NCBI GenBank assembly: GCA_950106755.1
Contig: OX467083.1
Span: 1,649,501-1,713,500, forward strand
DNA from: Climacium dendroides
Lineage: Eukaryota > Streptophyta > Bryopsida > Hypnales > Climaciaceae
Length of the DNA stretch: 64,000 nt
Reading direction: 5' to 3'
Under the pieces are notes generated by a model. The model did not search any database and was not told where the DNA came from. It worked only from the letters and a program-made list of their open reading frames with translations. Position numbers and translations under genes: made by a program. The first letter of the stretch is position 1. Every line of letters starts with the position of its first letter. This document shows positions 37,353 through 49,420 of the stretch, one piece after another.

Positions 37353-38465
37353 ATCGCATGGGGGGCCCGACCCTGATGTGGAGGTCGGGGAACCTGATGC
37401 CCAGGTCGGGTCCCCCAGTGCTCAGGCTTCTGGGTGCTCAACGGAGCTCCAAGCATAACTGTAGTTAGACTTCCTGTTTAACTAGTTTAAAGTTAGTTTG
37501 ACTGTTTTTTTTACCCAGTTAACTAATTTTTACCCAGTTAACTAAAAAAAGATATAAAAAAAAGATATATAATAACAACAAAACAAGATACATATAACAA
37601 TGCCTAATTACAACAACACCCAATCACTTATTACAAATTTACCAATATCAATAGCATAACAAGTTTAAACAATATAACAAGCTCCAAGAATATAATAATT
37701 TTAAACAATATAAAATCACTAATTAAAAAATCAAAAGTACAAAATCACTAATCACATCCATTAAAATATCAATTGAAATCTAAAAACTCACCAAGCAAGG
37801 TGTTGCCTTGAGAAAGCAAATCGTTTGGGTCCATTTTTGCAAACTCAAGCAAAAAATTCCCAACCCAAAACTCCAAAGAGAAAGAGAGATAATAAAACCA
37901 AAGATATTACTTAAGTAAGATAAGGTTTGAGACAAACATGCGAACTAACCCCAAAGTAAGATTGACCTATAGCTTGAACTTTAGTAGGACAAGGAGACAA
38001 GTGGCGGATAATTATGTGTTTAATTAGAAGGTCGGGTTGATGGAAGGAGAGCGGGCTTGAACTTCCTCCTTTCAAGGAGGGTGGAGAGAGGGAGGAACCC
38101 GACCTCCACATCGGGTTGCGGGCTACCAAAGTTCCCATGCGGCCCCCCTGTGCCGCCCTGCAGGTTGGGTCGGGCCGGGCCATGTGAACAACCCCTAAGT
38201 CCCCGGCGATTTCAAGGAAATGCCGGGCAGGCCATACCTGCCCGCCCAAAAAAATAAAAAGAGCCCCCTGTATTGAACCGATTTTTCAGAATTTCTGCAC
38301 TCCCCGGAAGTAATTTGGGACCTCTGATTGCAAATATGAGTTCAGAATTTTTTTTTTAGATTGTGTAAAAAATAAAAAATTTCAGTGTTTTCTACGGGCA
38401 GGGGCAGGCAGGCGTTTTGGCAAATCTGCCGGGGACTTAGTGCCGAGGGAGGCCGGCTGGCCAAG
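37325..38465. mobile_element. Inverted-repeat element interrupted by a nested insertion
   Basis: Removing 37346-38195 plus one TAA copy joins GGCCGGCCCTCGACACTAAG to TCCCCGGCGATTTC. This is an inverted match to the right arm at about 38425-38460, where AAATCTGCCGGGGACTTAG is followed by TGCCGAGGGAGGCCGGC. The arm is therefore over 30 bases long and the uninterrupted element was roughly 290 bases. No coding capacity is evident and the superfamily is unclear. Confidence 0.6.
37346..38195. mobile_element. PIF/Harbinger-like non-autonomous element (MITE-type), 850 bp
   Basis: Flanked by TAA on both sides (37343-37345 and 38196-38198), the PIF/Harbinger target duplication. Terminal inverted repeats are GAGCCTGATCGCATGG (left) and GGGGTTGTTCACATGG (right, reversed), both continuing to GGCCCGACCC. 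A second inverted match, GATGTGGAGGTCGGG, lies further in (about 37375 and 38100). The interior is AT-rich and has no transposase. Confidence 0.75.
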
Positions 38466-38861
38466 TCCTTACGGTACCTTGAAACGCTCGATGATAGAAC
38501 CCCTTTGTGGCCCTTCCCTCTCCCCGAGTACTGGTCTGCGAGAGTTACAGCTGACTTGTACTTTGACTCACGCAGATGGGCTGGGGTCTTACTGCAGGAC
38601 CTCGCTACACGGCCAACGCTCGCTACACCGCAGCAACAAATCAGGGATCCTATCCCCTCGATTGACCACGTAGATGGAGAAGACACAGAGGATTCCTCAA
38701 AAGACATACCACCAACAACTGGCGTCATCAACTCCGGCTACATCTACAGATACACTCCCATCCAACTGGAGCCCCCGTTCCATCAATGGACTCCAACAAG
38801 CGCAGAGGAGAGCCTACCGGAATCAAGCTGCCTCGAAAATTCTTCTGGAGATTCAACGTGA
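38385..38861 (+). CDS. Hypothetical ORF, 158 aa
   Basis: An open frame in the GC-richer island, starting inside the inverted-repeat element and running beyond it. No domain is recognised. The residues are mixed, with an acidic, Ser/Thr-rich C-terminal half and SGYIYRYTPIQLEPPFHQW near its middle. Two other frames are open over the same DNA (38674-39009, 111 aa; 38786-39043, 85 aa), so the openness may come from composition. An AG after TCTTACTGC near 38599 could be a splice acceptor. It could be a gene piece, a 5' leader or non-coding. Confidence 0.2.
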   Translation: MFSTGRGRQAFWQICRGLSAEGGRLAKSLRYLETLDDRTPLWPFPLPEYWSARVTADLYFDSRRWAGVLLQDLATRPTLATPQQQIRDPIPSIDHVDGEDTEDSSKDIPPTTGVINSGYIYRYTPIQLEPPFHQWTPTSAEESLPESSCLENSSGDST

Positions 38862-39249
38862 CGTCATCCAACAATCCACTTCACACGGAGATAATTATAC
38901 GCAGGAAGAAGACGCTTACGACGACACTCGCGACAACCACACTCAGACGATCGCCCTCGAGCTTCAGGAGGCTTTCAGCGCCATCTACAGGAGTCCAGAA
39001 TGTGGGTAATTTAGCAATCTGCGTTTTAGGGTATCTTCTTTGAACCTTCAACCCCCCCTTTCGTCGCCCGACCCCGTTCAACCCTACCACTGGCGTTTCT
39101 TTTCTGCGGCTCTTGTCTCTGATCACCCCCGCCCTCTGGTTTCTCTGTTTTCAATTCTGCCCCCGGCCTTGAGTTCGGGTGTTTTTCTCTCAGTAAAGCT
39201 ACCCTTACACGATTTTCTCAGATCCACCCCATACACGACGTGACGGACA

Positions 39250-39480
39250 TTTTCTGGTTGATGAATGACAAAAAAATCTTTGTGTGCAGGAAAGAAGTGC
39301 ACCTACTCATCCTCAAAATTTTGCATGAAAAGGGGAGGCTTTGTATAGCAATTTGTCTCCCGATGACTGCTTTTACATCTTTTTAAGCCAATAGTTTACG
39401 TGGTACCCAAACAAATGATTTTCATAGTGACCAGCTCATCATCTGAGGGTTAAGCATTCTTCCTCTACCCTGAAATAAAT
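39250..39480 (+). repeat. Dispersed repeat family C, copy 3
   Basis: Follows the family C block order of 17.57 and 19.24 kb: GACGGACA, GAAGTGCA, CTCATCCTC, TTTTGCATGAAAAGGGGAG, then ATGATTTTCATAGTGACC. It marks the return from the GC-richer island to AT-rich repeats. Confidence 0.6.
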
Positions 39481-39739
39481 CTAGGGTTTCCAAATATACT
39501 TGTCACAAATTAAAATTTGAAATTGGCTCTACACAACTTGATCAACAACAACTAAAGCTAGATCAAACACTTTGAAGTAAATGAATCCACAATTACTCTA
39601 TTTTGCAATTTGATACTTGCAAAGGGAATCGAAAGGCAACTTCTAATCAACCAAAGGTGAAGAGTTCAACCCACACTAATATGGAAATTGCTATTAACCA
39701 TGAAGCACTCTGACGTACAATTTTTGGACAACAAATAAA

Positions 39740-40270
39740 TTGAAGATCACTTTTCCTTCTCATTACTATTTGGATGAAAGTTATCCTAATTTTTGGAGAT
39801 ACTTTATCAAGTTGTTGTCCTATCTAATGGTTGGATTTGGTGTTCCTATAGTATATTGTTTTTCTAAAATTACAAATGTGGAAGTGTGTCATGTGGTTGA
39901 CCAAGCCAAAATTGCATTAAACTCTAATTCAAAATTGGATTTGCAAAAATAAGGTCATAGATTTAAAGAACAAAAACTTCAAAAAATGACAATATCGAGA
40001 AAACCTCATTTCAAATCCATTCCAACAAATTTTACTCAAAAAATGAAAATATTTTGTTTGTAATTAAATATCAAAGGAATTTTGAAATTTCCTTGTCAAA
40101 ATTTCTAGAAAAATATTGATGATTGCATTGGTAAATCTAACCATATGAATGGGATTTAAAACTCAAAGTCTACTTCTTTTACTTCTTCATTGATTCCCAA
40201 ACATGCTTTCAAAGAGTACTTATGATGTTTTTTCTCAAATTGTCAATTCTCAAGAAGGCTCTAAACATTT
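39740..40270 (-). repeat. Dispersed repeat family B, inverted copy
   Basis: Reverse complement of the copies at 16.8 and 21.6 kb. Matching blocks are AAATTACAAATGTGGAAGTG, TCCATTCCAACAAATTTTA and GGTAAATCTAACCATATG. Confidence 0.75.
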
Positions 40271-42349
40271 AGAGGCTAACAAACATTAGGAAAAAATTGA
40301 GCAAGGAATGTTGGATAAAAAAAGAAAAAAAATTTGACAAAAAAGAAAATTTTGTCTAACAAATTGCAAGGCCTAATTGGCACAAGACAACTGAATTCAA
40401 TAATTGAAAAATAACTGAAAATTTGATTTTTTAAAATTAAAATAAATTAAAAATTAAAAAATATTGGAATCTGATGTGGCAAAAGTGTAACATCAAAATT
40501 CTCTTTATTAATTATTTTTTTAAAAATTAAATTTTTTAAAGTAATTTTATATTATGTTTAAAATTAAAGTTGGTGGCCACTATTTGTCATTGATGAACAC
40601 TAGCACCAATCCCTCAAAGAAAAACATCCCTTTTGAAGGTTGATTTTTTCCGTAATGTCTCTTATTGAGATTTTCTTGTACTTGAATTTTAGAACATTGT
40701 TGGAAGTGAATACAAATGATGTCAATGGACATTATTGCACCAGCGCTGCTTAGAGAATGATGAAAATTAATACTATTGGAGCAATTCTAAAATGGGCAAA
40801 AATTTGTTGATTTTGTCACCCATTTTCAACATGTGTTGCTTCACTATTGATTTCCATTCTTTCACACCTAGTGGGGGTTAGCAGAAGTCCAATAACTACA
40901 CAATCCTTTGCAAATAGGAACTAATCACATACTAATCTAGTTATCTCTAGGAAACTCTGAATTGATTTCGGGACAAAGGGAATATAATTTAATTTAAGTC
41001 CAGGATAGATGACCCATTCCCGATCACTTAATCCTTTAAAGTCTACACATCCAAAAAGTCAACGAGCCTTGATTGTAACTTTCAAAACAACTATTATTGA
41101 AATTTGATTTAAACTAATAAAAATGAAGCTTAACAAGTCTTATTTCTACTCCACATGAAAAATTTGAAAAATGTCAAAAAATGAAAGAGTTATTGAAATT
41201 GAAAGCTCCATGTGTTAAAATTCAATTAACATAGTATGGTGTATTTTTCATTGTATTTATATATTTTTAAATGGATTTGAAATTTAAATTATATAATTTT
41301 GTTTTTCAATCTATCCTTCATTTATGATACGAATTATAGAATTTTCTAATGTATTTTCTAATTTATATAATTTTATATCTTTTTTTAGATTTAAAAAATA
41401 CAATAATTTGATTTTTCCATTAAAATTATTGGAAGAAACAACAAAAATAGAAAATGTAGTTTTTTTCTAGTAAAAAATATCCAAATTTTAAATATCAAAT
41501 AAATAAACTTGGTTTAATAGTCAAATTTGATTTCAAGGTCTTTGTTGTGGTTGTTTTGGGTGTAAAAAATAAAATAACCAATTGAAAATTTTTCTCACTA
41601 ATCCCCATTGCTACTTGTACCTCTTGAGAAAATTTCAAATATTTTGAATTTTTTTTGCTATTATTTCTTATTTATGTTCAATTTCTACAACAAAATAATA
41701 ACAAATACAATTTTGAATGAGACAAATTGAGATTTCTCATAGTAATATACAATTCATAATTTCAAGTTTATTTATCCACCTTTAGCAAATACATAAATAC
41801 AACCAAGTTTTTGTATTTAGGGTTGATTTTTGTCCTAATAGGTGCCTAACATTGGTCATTGTGTCTTCCAAGCTATGGATCTTTTTTAACTCTTAAGTTG
41901 TACAAACTCACAAAAAATTCACAAAAATTCACCTATTTGCAAAAAAAACTAATCCAAATAACCATAATTCCTTAGGTTGTTGTGATTTCTAATAAAAGAA
42001 ATTACAATCTAAATTTATCACCTCCTATTTATAGCTTGGACCATACCATTTTTAAAAATATAACTCATAAAATCTAGATGTTTCCACAAAGAGTTATAGT
42101 CAAATGTAATTTAGCCTTTTAAGAGGCTATCTAAACTTCATCCACCTCTTTAAACCCATTCCCAATTTCAAATGACCTTAACTTTTGAACCCTAGCCTTC
42201 AATTGCTAGCTTTTATTAAAGTTCAAAGTTTGGACTTGGATGGATGACTTTCAATTGACTTCATCCATTCTTTGATCTAAACTTCATCCTTTAGTAACTA
42301 TTGAAGTTTAAGTTTGTTTTTCAAGGTAAAACTTGTTTTGAATTCCCCC
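40271..42349. other. AT-rich, no gene seen
   Basis: Very AT-rich with no open frame above 60 codons worth naming and no structure I can identify. From about 42090 the text begins to resemble the CTTCATCC-rich repeat that follows. Confidence 0.5.
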
Positions 42350-43700
42350 AAAACTAAATTATGGGATAATAATCTAAAATCACTATGTGGTTGTCTTCAA
42401 AAGATTCTACTCTACATCCTATCTCGTTCTTAAGGCTCGGGATTTCTTTTGTTAACTTATTATTTTTAAACTTTGGTATATTTTATTTTATAGAGTCTAA
42501 ATTACCTATCTAGATTACTAAAGCACTTAAAATTTGGACTTTTAGGATGAAAATTATGGGTGGATGAAGTTTGACCACTAATCGGTGTTTCACAACCTCA
42601 TCCACTATTTTCTACTAATCTATCATCCAAAATCAATTTTTTCCTTCACTATTGACCTTTAGATCTTTGCCACTATCCAATTTTTCTTTTTTGTTCCTCT
42701 TGGATGAAATTGACTAATTTTCATCCAATCTAGCTCTTAAACTTCATCTATTCATATCTCACTCTTTTTAAGTTGGTTTTAGATGTATTTTATGTTTTTG
42801 GAACCCCTTAAAATTCTACTGTAAGGTTCTAATACTAAACTTGAACTCACTTTCTATCTTAGCTATGTAACCTACTCCCAAGCCTTAATGTTAATTAGTA
42901 TTTTGCTAATTAAGACAATTAATGGGACAGTATGAGGTTAGTGGCCTACCTCGGTTTAGAGATCTGTAATCAAGTTGTCTAAGCCTTCCTCTAAGACCCC
43001 CTTACCCACCATTTGGGCCTTTGTAGAATTTTTGCCAAATTGTTTGATATATCCAATTGGCAACATGAGGGATCTACGAGCTCTTATCTTCCCCTTCCGT
43101 TTCTTTTGGTCTCCTTTTCATTCTCCTTTCTTTTCTTTAACACTACCCCTTGTACCACATTAATTGTGGTAGTTGGTGGTTGTCAACTACTTCTACAACG
43201 CCCAATGCATGGATTAACTACTACTTATGCCTTGGACTACTTCTTATGCGTTGGTTCTCCTAACACCCATCTAATGGTTGAGGATGGTTCTTGAATTTTC
43301 CTCCATAATTTTTATCCTTGTGGTCCCATCCTATCTAAACCAACTCTCTACCACTCACTCCATTCCTATTTTTTCCTTCCACCTTGAGGTCTCAAACTTA
43401 GTTGTTCAAGTTTGGAGCTTGTATTGATGTTGTTTCTTGTGAAAGGTTGTGAGCTATAGTTGTGATACTCCTTCTACTTTGCTTTTACTGGTGACCTATG
43501 CTTACTTCCTTAGCAATCTAGTTTAGAGTTCTAATCCGACTTCTATTTGCACTTTATTTCAATTTCTAATTCTATCTCTATAAGTGGTCCTCTCTATGTT
43601 TGTCTTCCATTAGCATCCTATTCTAACCTCCCTACTTTATTTGGTTTCTTTCTTTATCCCCTTCAAATAGGGGTTCTTAATCAAAGAAAAGGAAAAAAAT
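42350..43700 (+). repeat. Large repeat block G, copy 1
   Basis: Aligns in order with 48150-49420: GGATGAAGTTTGACC, TCATC(C/T)ACTA, TTTCATC(C/T), then the ACCTCG junction and a C/T-rich stretch with TTCTTT runs. Open frames such as 43013-43294 fall inside this repeat and are probably not genes. Confidence 0.65.
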
Positions 43701-45080
43701 AAATTTGATGGTAGAGGCCAAAGCCTAGTGCTAACTAGGAGTCAACTATTAGAACACAAGTGTTGTGGCCCAACTACTAGTAGCCCGGCATTGTTAGAGC
43801 CCGATTGCTTAGATCCTTGTTGTTGAGGAATCCAATGCTATTGGTACTCAGAATCATTGGAGTCTAGCTGGGTAGAAAGCTCAACCTGGCTCAAAACTCG
43901 ATGCTGCTAGAGTTGGTTGTTGAGAAATTGACAAGGCCATATAGAAAAAGAAAGAATACACAAAAAATAAAAGAAATCATTACTAGGCTTGGGCTGGTAA
44001 CGGAGGTACTAGCCAAGGGGACTAACATAAGATTTTTCCCTTTTTTGGACAATAAGCCTTACACTCGCATCTAAACATTTTGGAACCTAAATTTTGGAGC
44101 TGGCCACGTGATGGATCTAAGGTTTTGTTGTAAGATTGGTTTTAATACCAAATCTAAGACCTCTTGGCTACTAACATTTTAAGCTCCGACATTTAGCGAG
44201 ATTTTAACACACAATCTAAGACTTTAATATCTAAAGGGGGAGTTCAAAGCTTTGTCATCCCGGTGGGATCCACCAAAACATGTACAAAGTCCAAAAAACG
44301 TTAATTGATCATGACAACTAGGACACATGGAGTGGCTTAAGTTAGTACAACAATGGATTAGTGCACAATTCACAACTTCACGCCAAAAGTCCTCCAAAGC
44401 AGCATTGCCAAGGTACGGTACCTGGAGGGTACTCTAAGGTTAGTACAATGACAAAATAGGGAGTCAAAGACCCTAAGAGAACACAACAACAAGAGACTTT
44501 GCAAGGTTAGTAGAAATGAGCATCCAAGGCTCTAAAAAGACTTGTAATATGTAGCACATAAAGACATACAATGCAAGGAACCCCAAAGACCTCTACAAGC
44601 TCACATAAGTTAGTACAATGGAACTTGACTATAAACTAGAGGCCTCCCAAAGCGGCATTGCCAAGGTACAGTGAGGTATTGGCTCTAGGATTAGTACAAC
44701 GATCAAAAAATGACTTCAACAACAACAAGTTAGTATGACAAAGATTAACAACACGTGCACAAAAGTAGACAAGTGAGAAGAGACTCCAAAGTCCTTCACA
44801 AGGCTTGGAAAATACAAACAATAGAGCACAAAAGGGCTCCCAAAACACCGTTCAAAGTTTCTTGGCTAAAAATGCCAAAGAAATTTAACATAACTTGGAT
44901 CCAACAAACCCAAATACAACAAATGGGGGTATTTGGAGAGGCAAAGGATGCCTTTTTATACGCTTCTAGGGCATCCTTTGATTCCTTTCTTCTTCTTTTT
45001 TCCTATGATAACCCTATCATTTAGGATTTTCATCCTAATCTTTTAGGTTTTCATCCTAATCTCCTAGATTTTCATTCTTA
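43700..45080 (+). repeat. Large repeat block H, copy 1, split by the CACTA element
   Basis: Shares AAAGCTTTG(T/C)C(A/G)TCCCG and GATTTTCATCCTAAT with 51050-51572, and resumes at 47322 with CTAACTTTTGGAGATTAACT up to about 47510. A ~250-base internal tandem repeat is visible (CATTGCCAAGGTAC at about 44405 and 44655). Confidence 0.65.
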
Positions 45081-47318
45081 CACTACAACAAAAGTAGTGT
45101 TTTATGACTACAAAAATATGACTAGGGATGACTGGTGACTGTTCACAGTCATATTTTTGAATGCCAATACTTTAGAGAGAAATATGACTGCTAATCATTT
45201 TTGGACCTTGTATTTCACAAGGGTATACTATACGCCCATTGGGAATACCAAAGTATTTCATAGAGAACATAGGGAACATGTTTGGAGAATGTTGAGTCAT
45301 ATTTCTAATCATATTTTTGTGGGAGTGACATTTTTTTATTTTCAGGTAGTCCAAGAAAAATATGGGCAATCCAAAAAAAATATGGGCAATCCAAAAAAAA
45401 TATAAACAAGTCATTGTTTTAAATTTTGAAATCTTATGCAATTTTTTTTTTTGATTTTCAAACCTAATCACCACTTTTTAAAAGTTTTGAAACCCTAGCT
45501 GTCATTTCTTTAGGATTTTGAAACCCTAGTTGCCACTTTTTTAGAATTTTGAAACCCTAGCCGTCACTTTTCTTGGCTTTTCTTCCTTGCCTTTGTTGTC
45601 TCTTAGCTCTTACTTATTGTTACTTCTTAGCTGTTGCTTTTAAGTTGTTAATACTTGTTATTTTTTGCTTTTTAGTTGTTGGGTTTTGTTGCATTTTAGT
45701 TCTTGTTGCATCTTAGCTCTTGCTTCTTGTTGCTTTTTAGTTTATGAATCTTGTTTTTTCTTTTGGCATTTTAACTCTTTTTTCTTCTTAGTTGCTTCTT
45801 TTTAATTTATGAATCTTGTTTCTTCTTCTTGCATTTTAACTCTTTTTTTTTTCTTAGTTCTTGCTTTTTGTTTCTTCTTATTGCTTTTTAGTTCTTACTT
45901 CTTATTTCTTTTTGTTGCCTCTTAACACTTATTTCTTATTACCTCTTAGTTGTTATTTCTTGTTGCATCTTAACTCTTGCTTGTTGTTATCTTTTAGCAC
46001 TTGCCACTTTTTTTTTTTTTCTTTCATCACCATTTTTATTCTTCCTATTCTAAAATTGTGCTACATATTTTGTGTTGTTGTAAATCTTAGAAGGTTGAGC
46101 TTTGTTGTTCATTCACTAAAAATTGACCTTTCATTTCTTTAATTGTATATGCAGGTACCAAAAGTTGAAGCAAAGTTGTTGGAGGCTACTTGCAACCCAA
46201 TAGAGTCATCTTTACATTATTGTAAGAAATACAGGCCCTATTGAATTTGGTGAATGATTTATTGTAATATATATGTTTTATATTGTTGGCTAATAAATGT
46301 CAATAAAGAGAGTTACATTCCTTCTTGCCTTCTCTCTCTTCAATATGATTGTCTCATGTATATCTTTAAAATCATGTGTATGTGTTTTTAACTACATGAA
46401 GAGTTTTTTTCAATTGTTAAATCATCTTGATGTATAATTGCAATGTGTCATATCCATTTAAAATGCATGAAAAATATACTTGTAGTTTGTAATTAAAGCT
46501 ATTTTGGACCTCAATCACCCTAATCACAAACTACACACAAATATAAAAATATGACTCTCAATTATCCAAAATATCACTTGCTTGAGTTACATTTTACAAT
46601 ATATATTGGCCAATATATAATTAGTTATAGTCATATAATGCTCATACTTATGTATATCAATGTAACTTTATACATCTCAAAATATGACTACAATTAGTCA
46701 TAAAATTACTAATGACATTCACCTTAACTACCTTGTCAACCAAAAATATAACTCACAAGAGTCATATTTCACATTAGCAAAGAATATGATTTATAAAAGT
46801 CATATTCATATTCCATATCATTCAAAAATATGACTCATGAAAGTTATTTTTCACATAGCAAAAAAAATGATTCACAAGAGTGATATTCCACAATTCACAT
46901 CAACAAAAGAAATGACTCATCACAGTCATATTCTACATCAACAAAAAAATATGACTCATTGCAGTCATATTTTACATCAACCAAAACATAACTCACCATA
47001 GTCATATCCAATGTCAGCCAAAAATATGACTAAACGGAGTCATATACCACGTAGGATTTTTTTTCCTTGGGTAGCTCAAGAAAAAGTCAAGTCCCTAAGG
47101 ATAGTCAACATATATGCTACATTGGCATACTATGGCTAAATATGAATATTTATACCCCTCAACCCATATGACTACCAATATGACTGATGTCTAAAGTGAC
47201 TGCTTCTAAACTATTGGAGTCAGTCATATTCTGAGTCATCTACAGTGATTTCTGCATGAGTCATATTTTTTTATTTTACGACTCAGTGCAATCATAAAAC
47301 ACTACTTTTGTTGTGGTG
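45081..47318. mobile_element. CACTA (CMC/En-Spm) transposon, non-autonomous, 2238 bp
   Basis: Terminal inverted repeats CACTACAACAAAAGTAGTGT (left) and its near-exact complement ending GTTGTGGTG (right). The 3-base target duplication is TTA at 45078-45080 and 47319-47321. Many subterminal copies of ATATGACT / AGTCATAT crowd both ends, especially 46500-47300, typical of transposase-binding repeats. The middle is a T-rich low-complexity tract (45640-46060) of TTCTTG and TTTTAG runs. No transposase domain was found. Confidence 0.88.
46155..46244 (+). pseudogene. Possible last exon left inside the CACTA element
   Basis: A TATATGCAG|GTACCA acceptor is followed by a 30-codon frame beginning VPKVEAKLLEATCNP and ending KKYRPY before TGA. 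It resembles the 3' end of a spliced gene, perhaps a captured host gene or a transposon gene. No upstream exon was identified. No family recognised. Confidence 0.3.
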
Positions 47319-48149
47319 TTATCTTGTAGGATTTCTACTTTGTGCATTTGTCAAAACTCTAACTTTTGGAGATTAACTCCAAATTGCAATGAATTTGCGT
47401 TTAAGGCCATTTTTAGTTTAAGAGAATTGTTCACCCCCTTTTCTCTTCACCAAAAGATCAACGAAAACTATCATCAACTTGAGATGGTAAAAGCGTAAAA
47501 ATTTAATTTTTAGAATTCTGTAAGCGCTTATTTATTTATCCATAGTAAATAGCTTCCACAACAAGTTTTTTTGGTTTGTTTTAGTTTTAATTGCTAACGA
47601 GTGTCTAAATGTTGTCTACTCAGCCTTTTAAGCAATGGACTCTTCTCTAAATGCCTAAGTGTACTCAATGTGACATATTAGCCAACAAATACAACTTTGA
47701 AATGCAAATGATATGGTAATTTGACAATGGACTAGGCCACTGTGGTTTTTTCATGCAAGTGAAGTCAGACCAAAACTAATAACATCAAGTAATAGAAAAT
47801 TTACTGCCCATTCTATAACTATAAAGTTTATTCCAATCCAACCTTCCTAGCAAAAGTTATGGACAAATGAAGTTTGACTACTAATTATTACATCAAACTT
47901 CATCCACAATTTTAACCTAGTTCCCTAATTCAAAATAATTTGAAACTTTTAAGATGTATTTGAGATGATTGTTTCTATCTAAATCTGGAGTTTGGTTTTA
48001 ATTGGATACTTCTATTGAGATTTCATTCAAACTTAGTCTAAAACTTCATCTTTTTATATTTTATGGATTTTTTAGTCTTTTCTTGAGTATAAAGTACTTA
48101 TAGGCTCTACTTCTCATTTTCTAGGAATCTATAGGACTGATATCCTATT

Positions 48150-49420
48150 CTAATCTAACTTCTAAATTCTTGCTTAAGCTTCCTTACTTTTTAAAGTTTT
48201 GGTTTAGCTTTTGTTAGTTTACTATTTTTTTTAAATTTGGTATTTTTTTTCTTATAGACACTAATTCTAGCTTTCTAAATTGATAAGACACTTACTAATC
48301 GGTCCTTCCTACTAGAACCTATTGATGGATGAAGTTTGACTGCTAATTGGTTCTTCAAACTTCATCTACTAATTTCTCCTAATTTACAATTTGAAATTGA
48401 CTATTTCTTTCACTTATGAACTTTAGGTTTTGACCTCTTCCTAATTTTCTCAACTTGTTCAAGAGTTTGAAGTTCTAACTAACTTTCATCTGGTTTTAGC
48501 TCTAAACTTCATTCATTGATAACTTCTTTGTTTTAAGTTGAATTCCTAAGTGTGAGATACTTCCAAAAACCTCTAGAGTCTAGACTAATTCTACAACATT
48601 TTAAATCTAAAACTTGAAAAAAAAAACATTCTTGCTACTTTAACTTGAGGTTATAGTTCGGTCACTATGTTTTAACATGCTAAGTTTGGAAATTAATAGC
48701 AATAGATAATATTATGTGCTTACCTCGAGAGGGACACCAATTTGTAGGTTGTTTATGATTTTTTTCCATTCCATGATGTTTGCCATGGTTTGAGTGGTTT
48801 TACAATTTTTGCTCATCGCTTGAAAGTTATTGTTGTTTAATACAAGTAAGATGTGGATTTCTAACTAGTACTTCCTTTTTTATCTTCTATTTCCTTTCTT
48901 TCTCTTCATTACTATTCCTCTCAATTATTTTAGTGTCAAGGGTTGACTTTGAACTATTAAATAATTGCACCAACTTCTAAATAATAATTGATTTTTGATA
49001 TCCTATAAGTCAATTGTTATTCTATCTGAGGTTTTAATGGGTTTAAGTGGATTTCAAAGATTTCCACCTAATCCTCTCTAATTTGTTAACTCCTCAACCA
49101 TCATAACAAGTCTTTACTTCCAACTCTCTCTCCTAGTATTAGTGAGTTTTAAGTGTTTCTCTTCTACTTGTGATTTTTATTGTAATAGAAAGCTGTTCTT
49201 ACTAGGCTCTATTTCTACTTCATGTCTCTTGCCTTTCTATCTACGTTCTCCTTCTCTACTCTTTTATTCCCCAAGAGACACTTTCCCACTTCTAAAGTAG
49301 TATTCCCTCTCTTGATTTATTTTACTTTAATTTTTGATTTGAGATTTTTTTCCAAAAGAAATTCAATTTTTTGGCCAAGGCTGCAGTTTGAACTTGCACA
49401 ACTAGTTTGGCACAAACTAG
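48150..49420 (+). repeat. Large repeat block G, copy 2
   Basis: Second copy of 42350-43700 in the same orientation, about 5.7 kb downstream; clearly related but well diverged. Confidence 0.65.

Noticed and set aside
43013..43294. 93-codon hydrophobic frame
   Set aside because: Falls in repeat block G, whose second copy does not preserve the frame.
45861..46142. 93-codon Leu/Phe/Ser-rich frame that looks like membrane protein
   Set aside because: It is translated from the T-rich low-complexity middle of the CACTA element.
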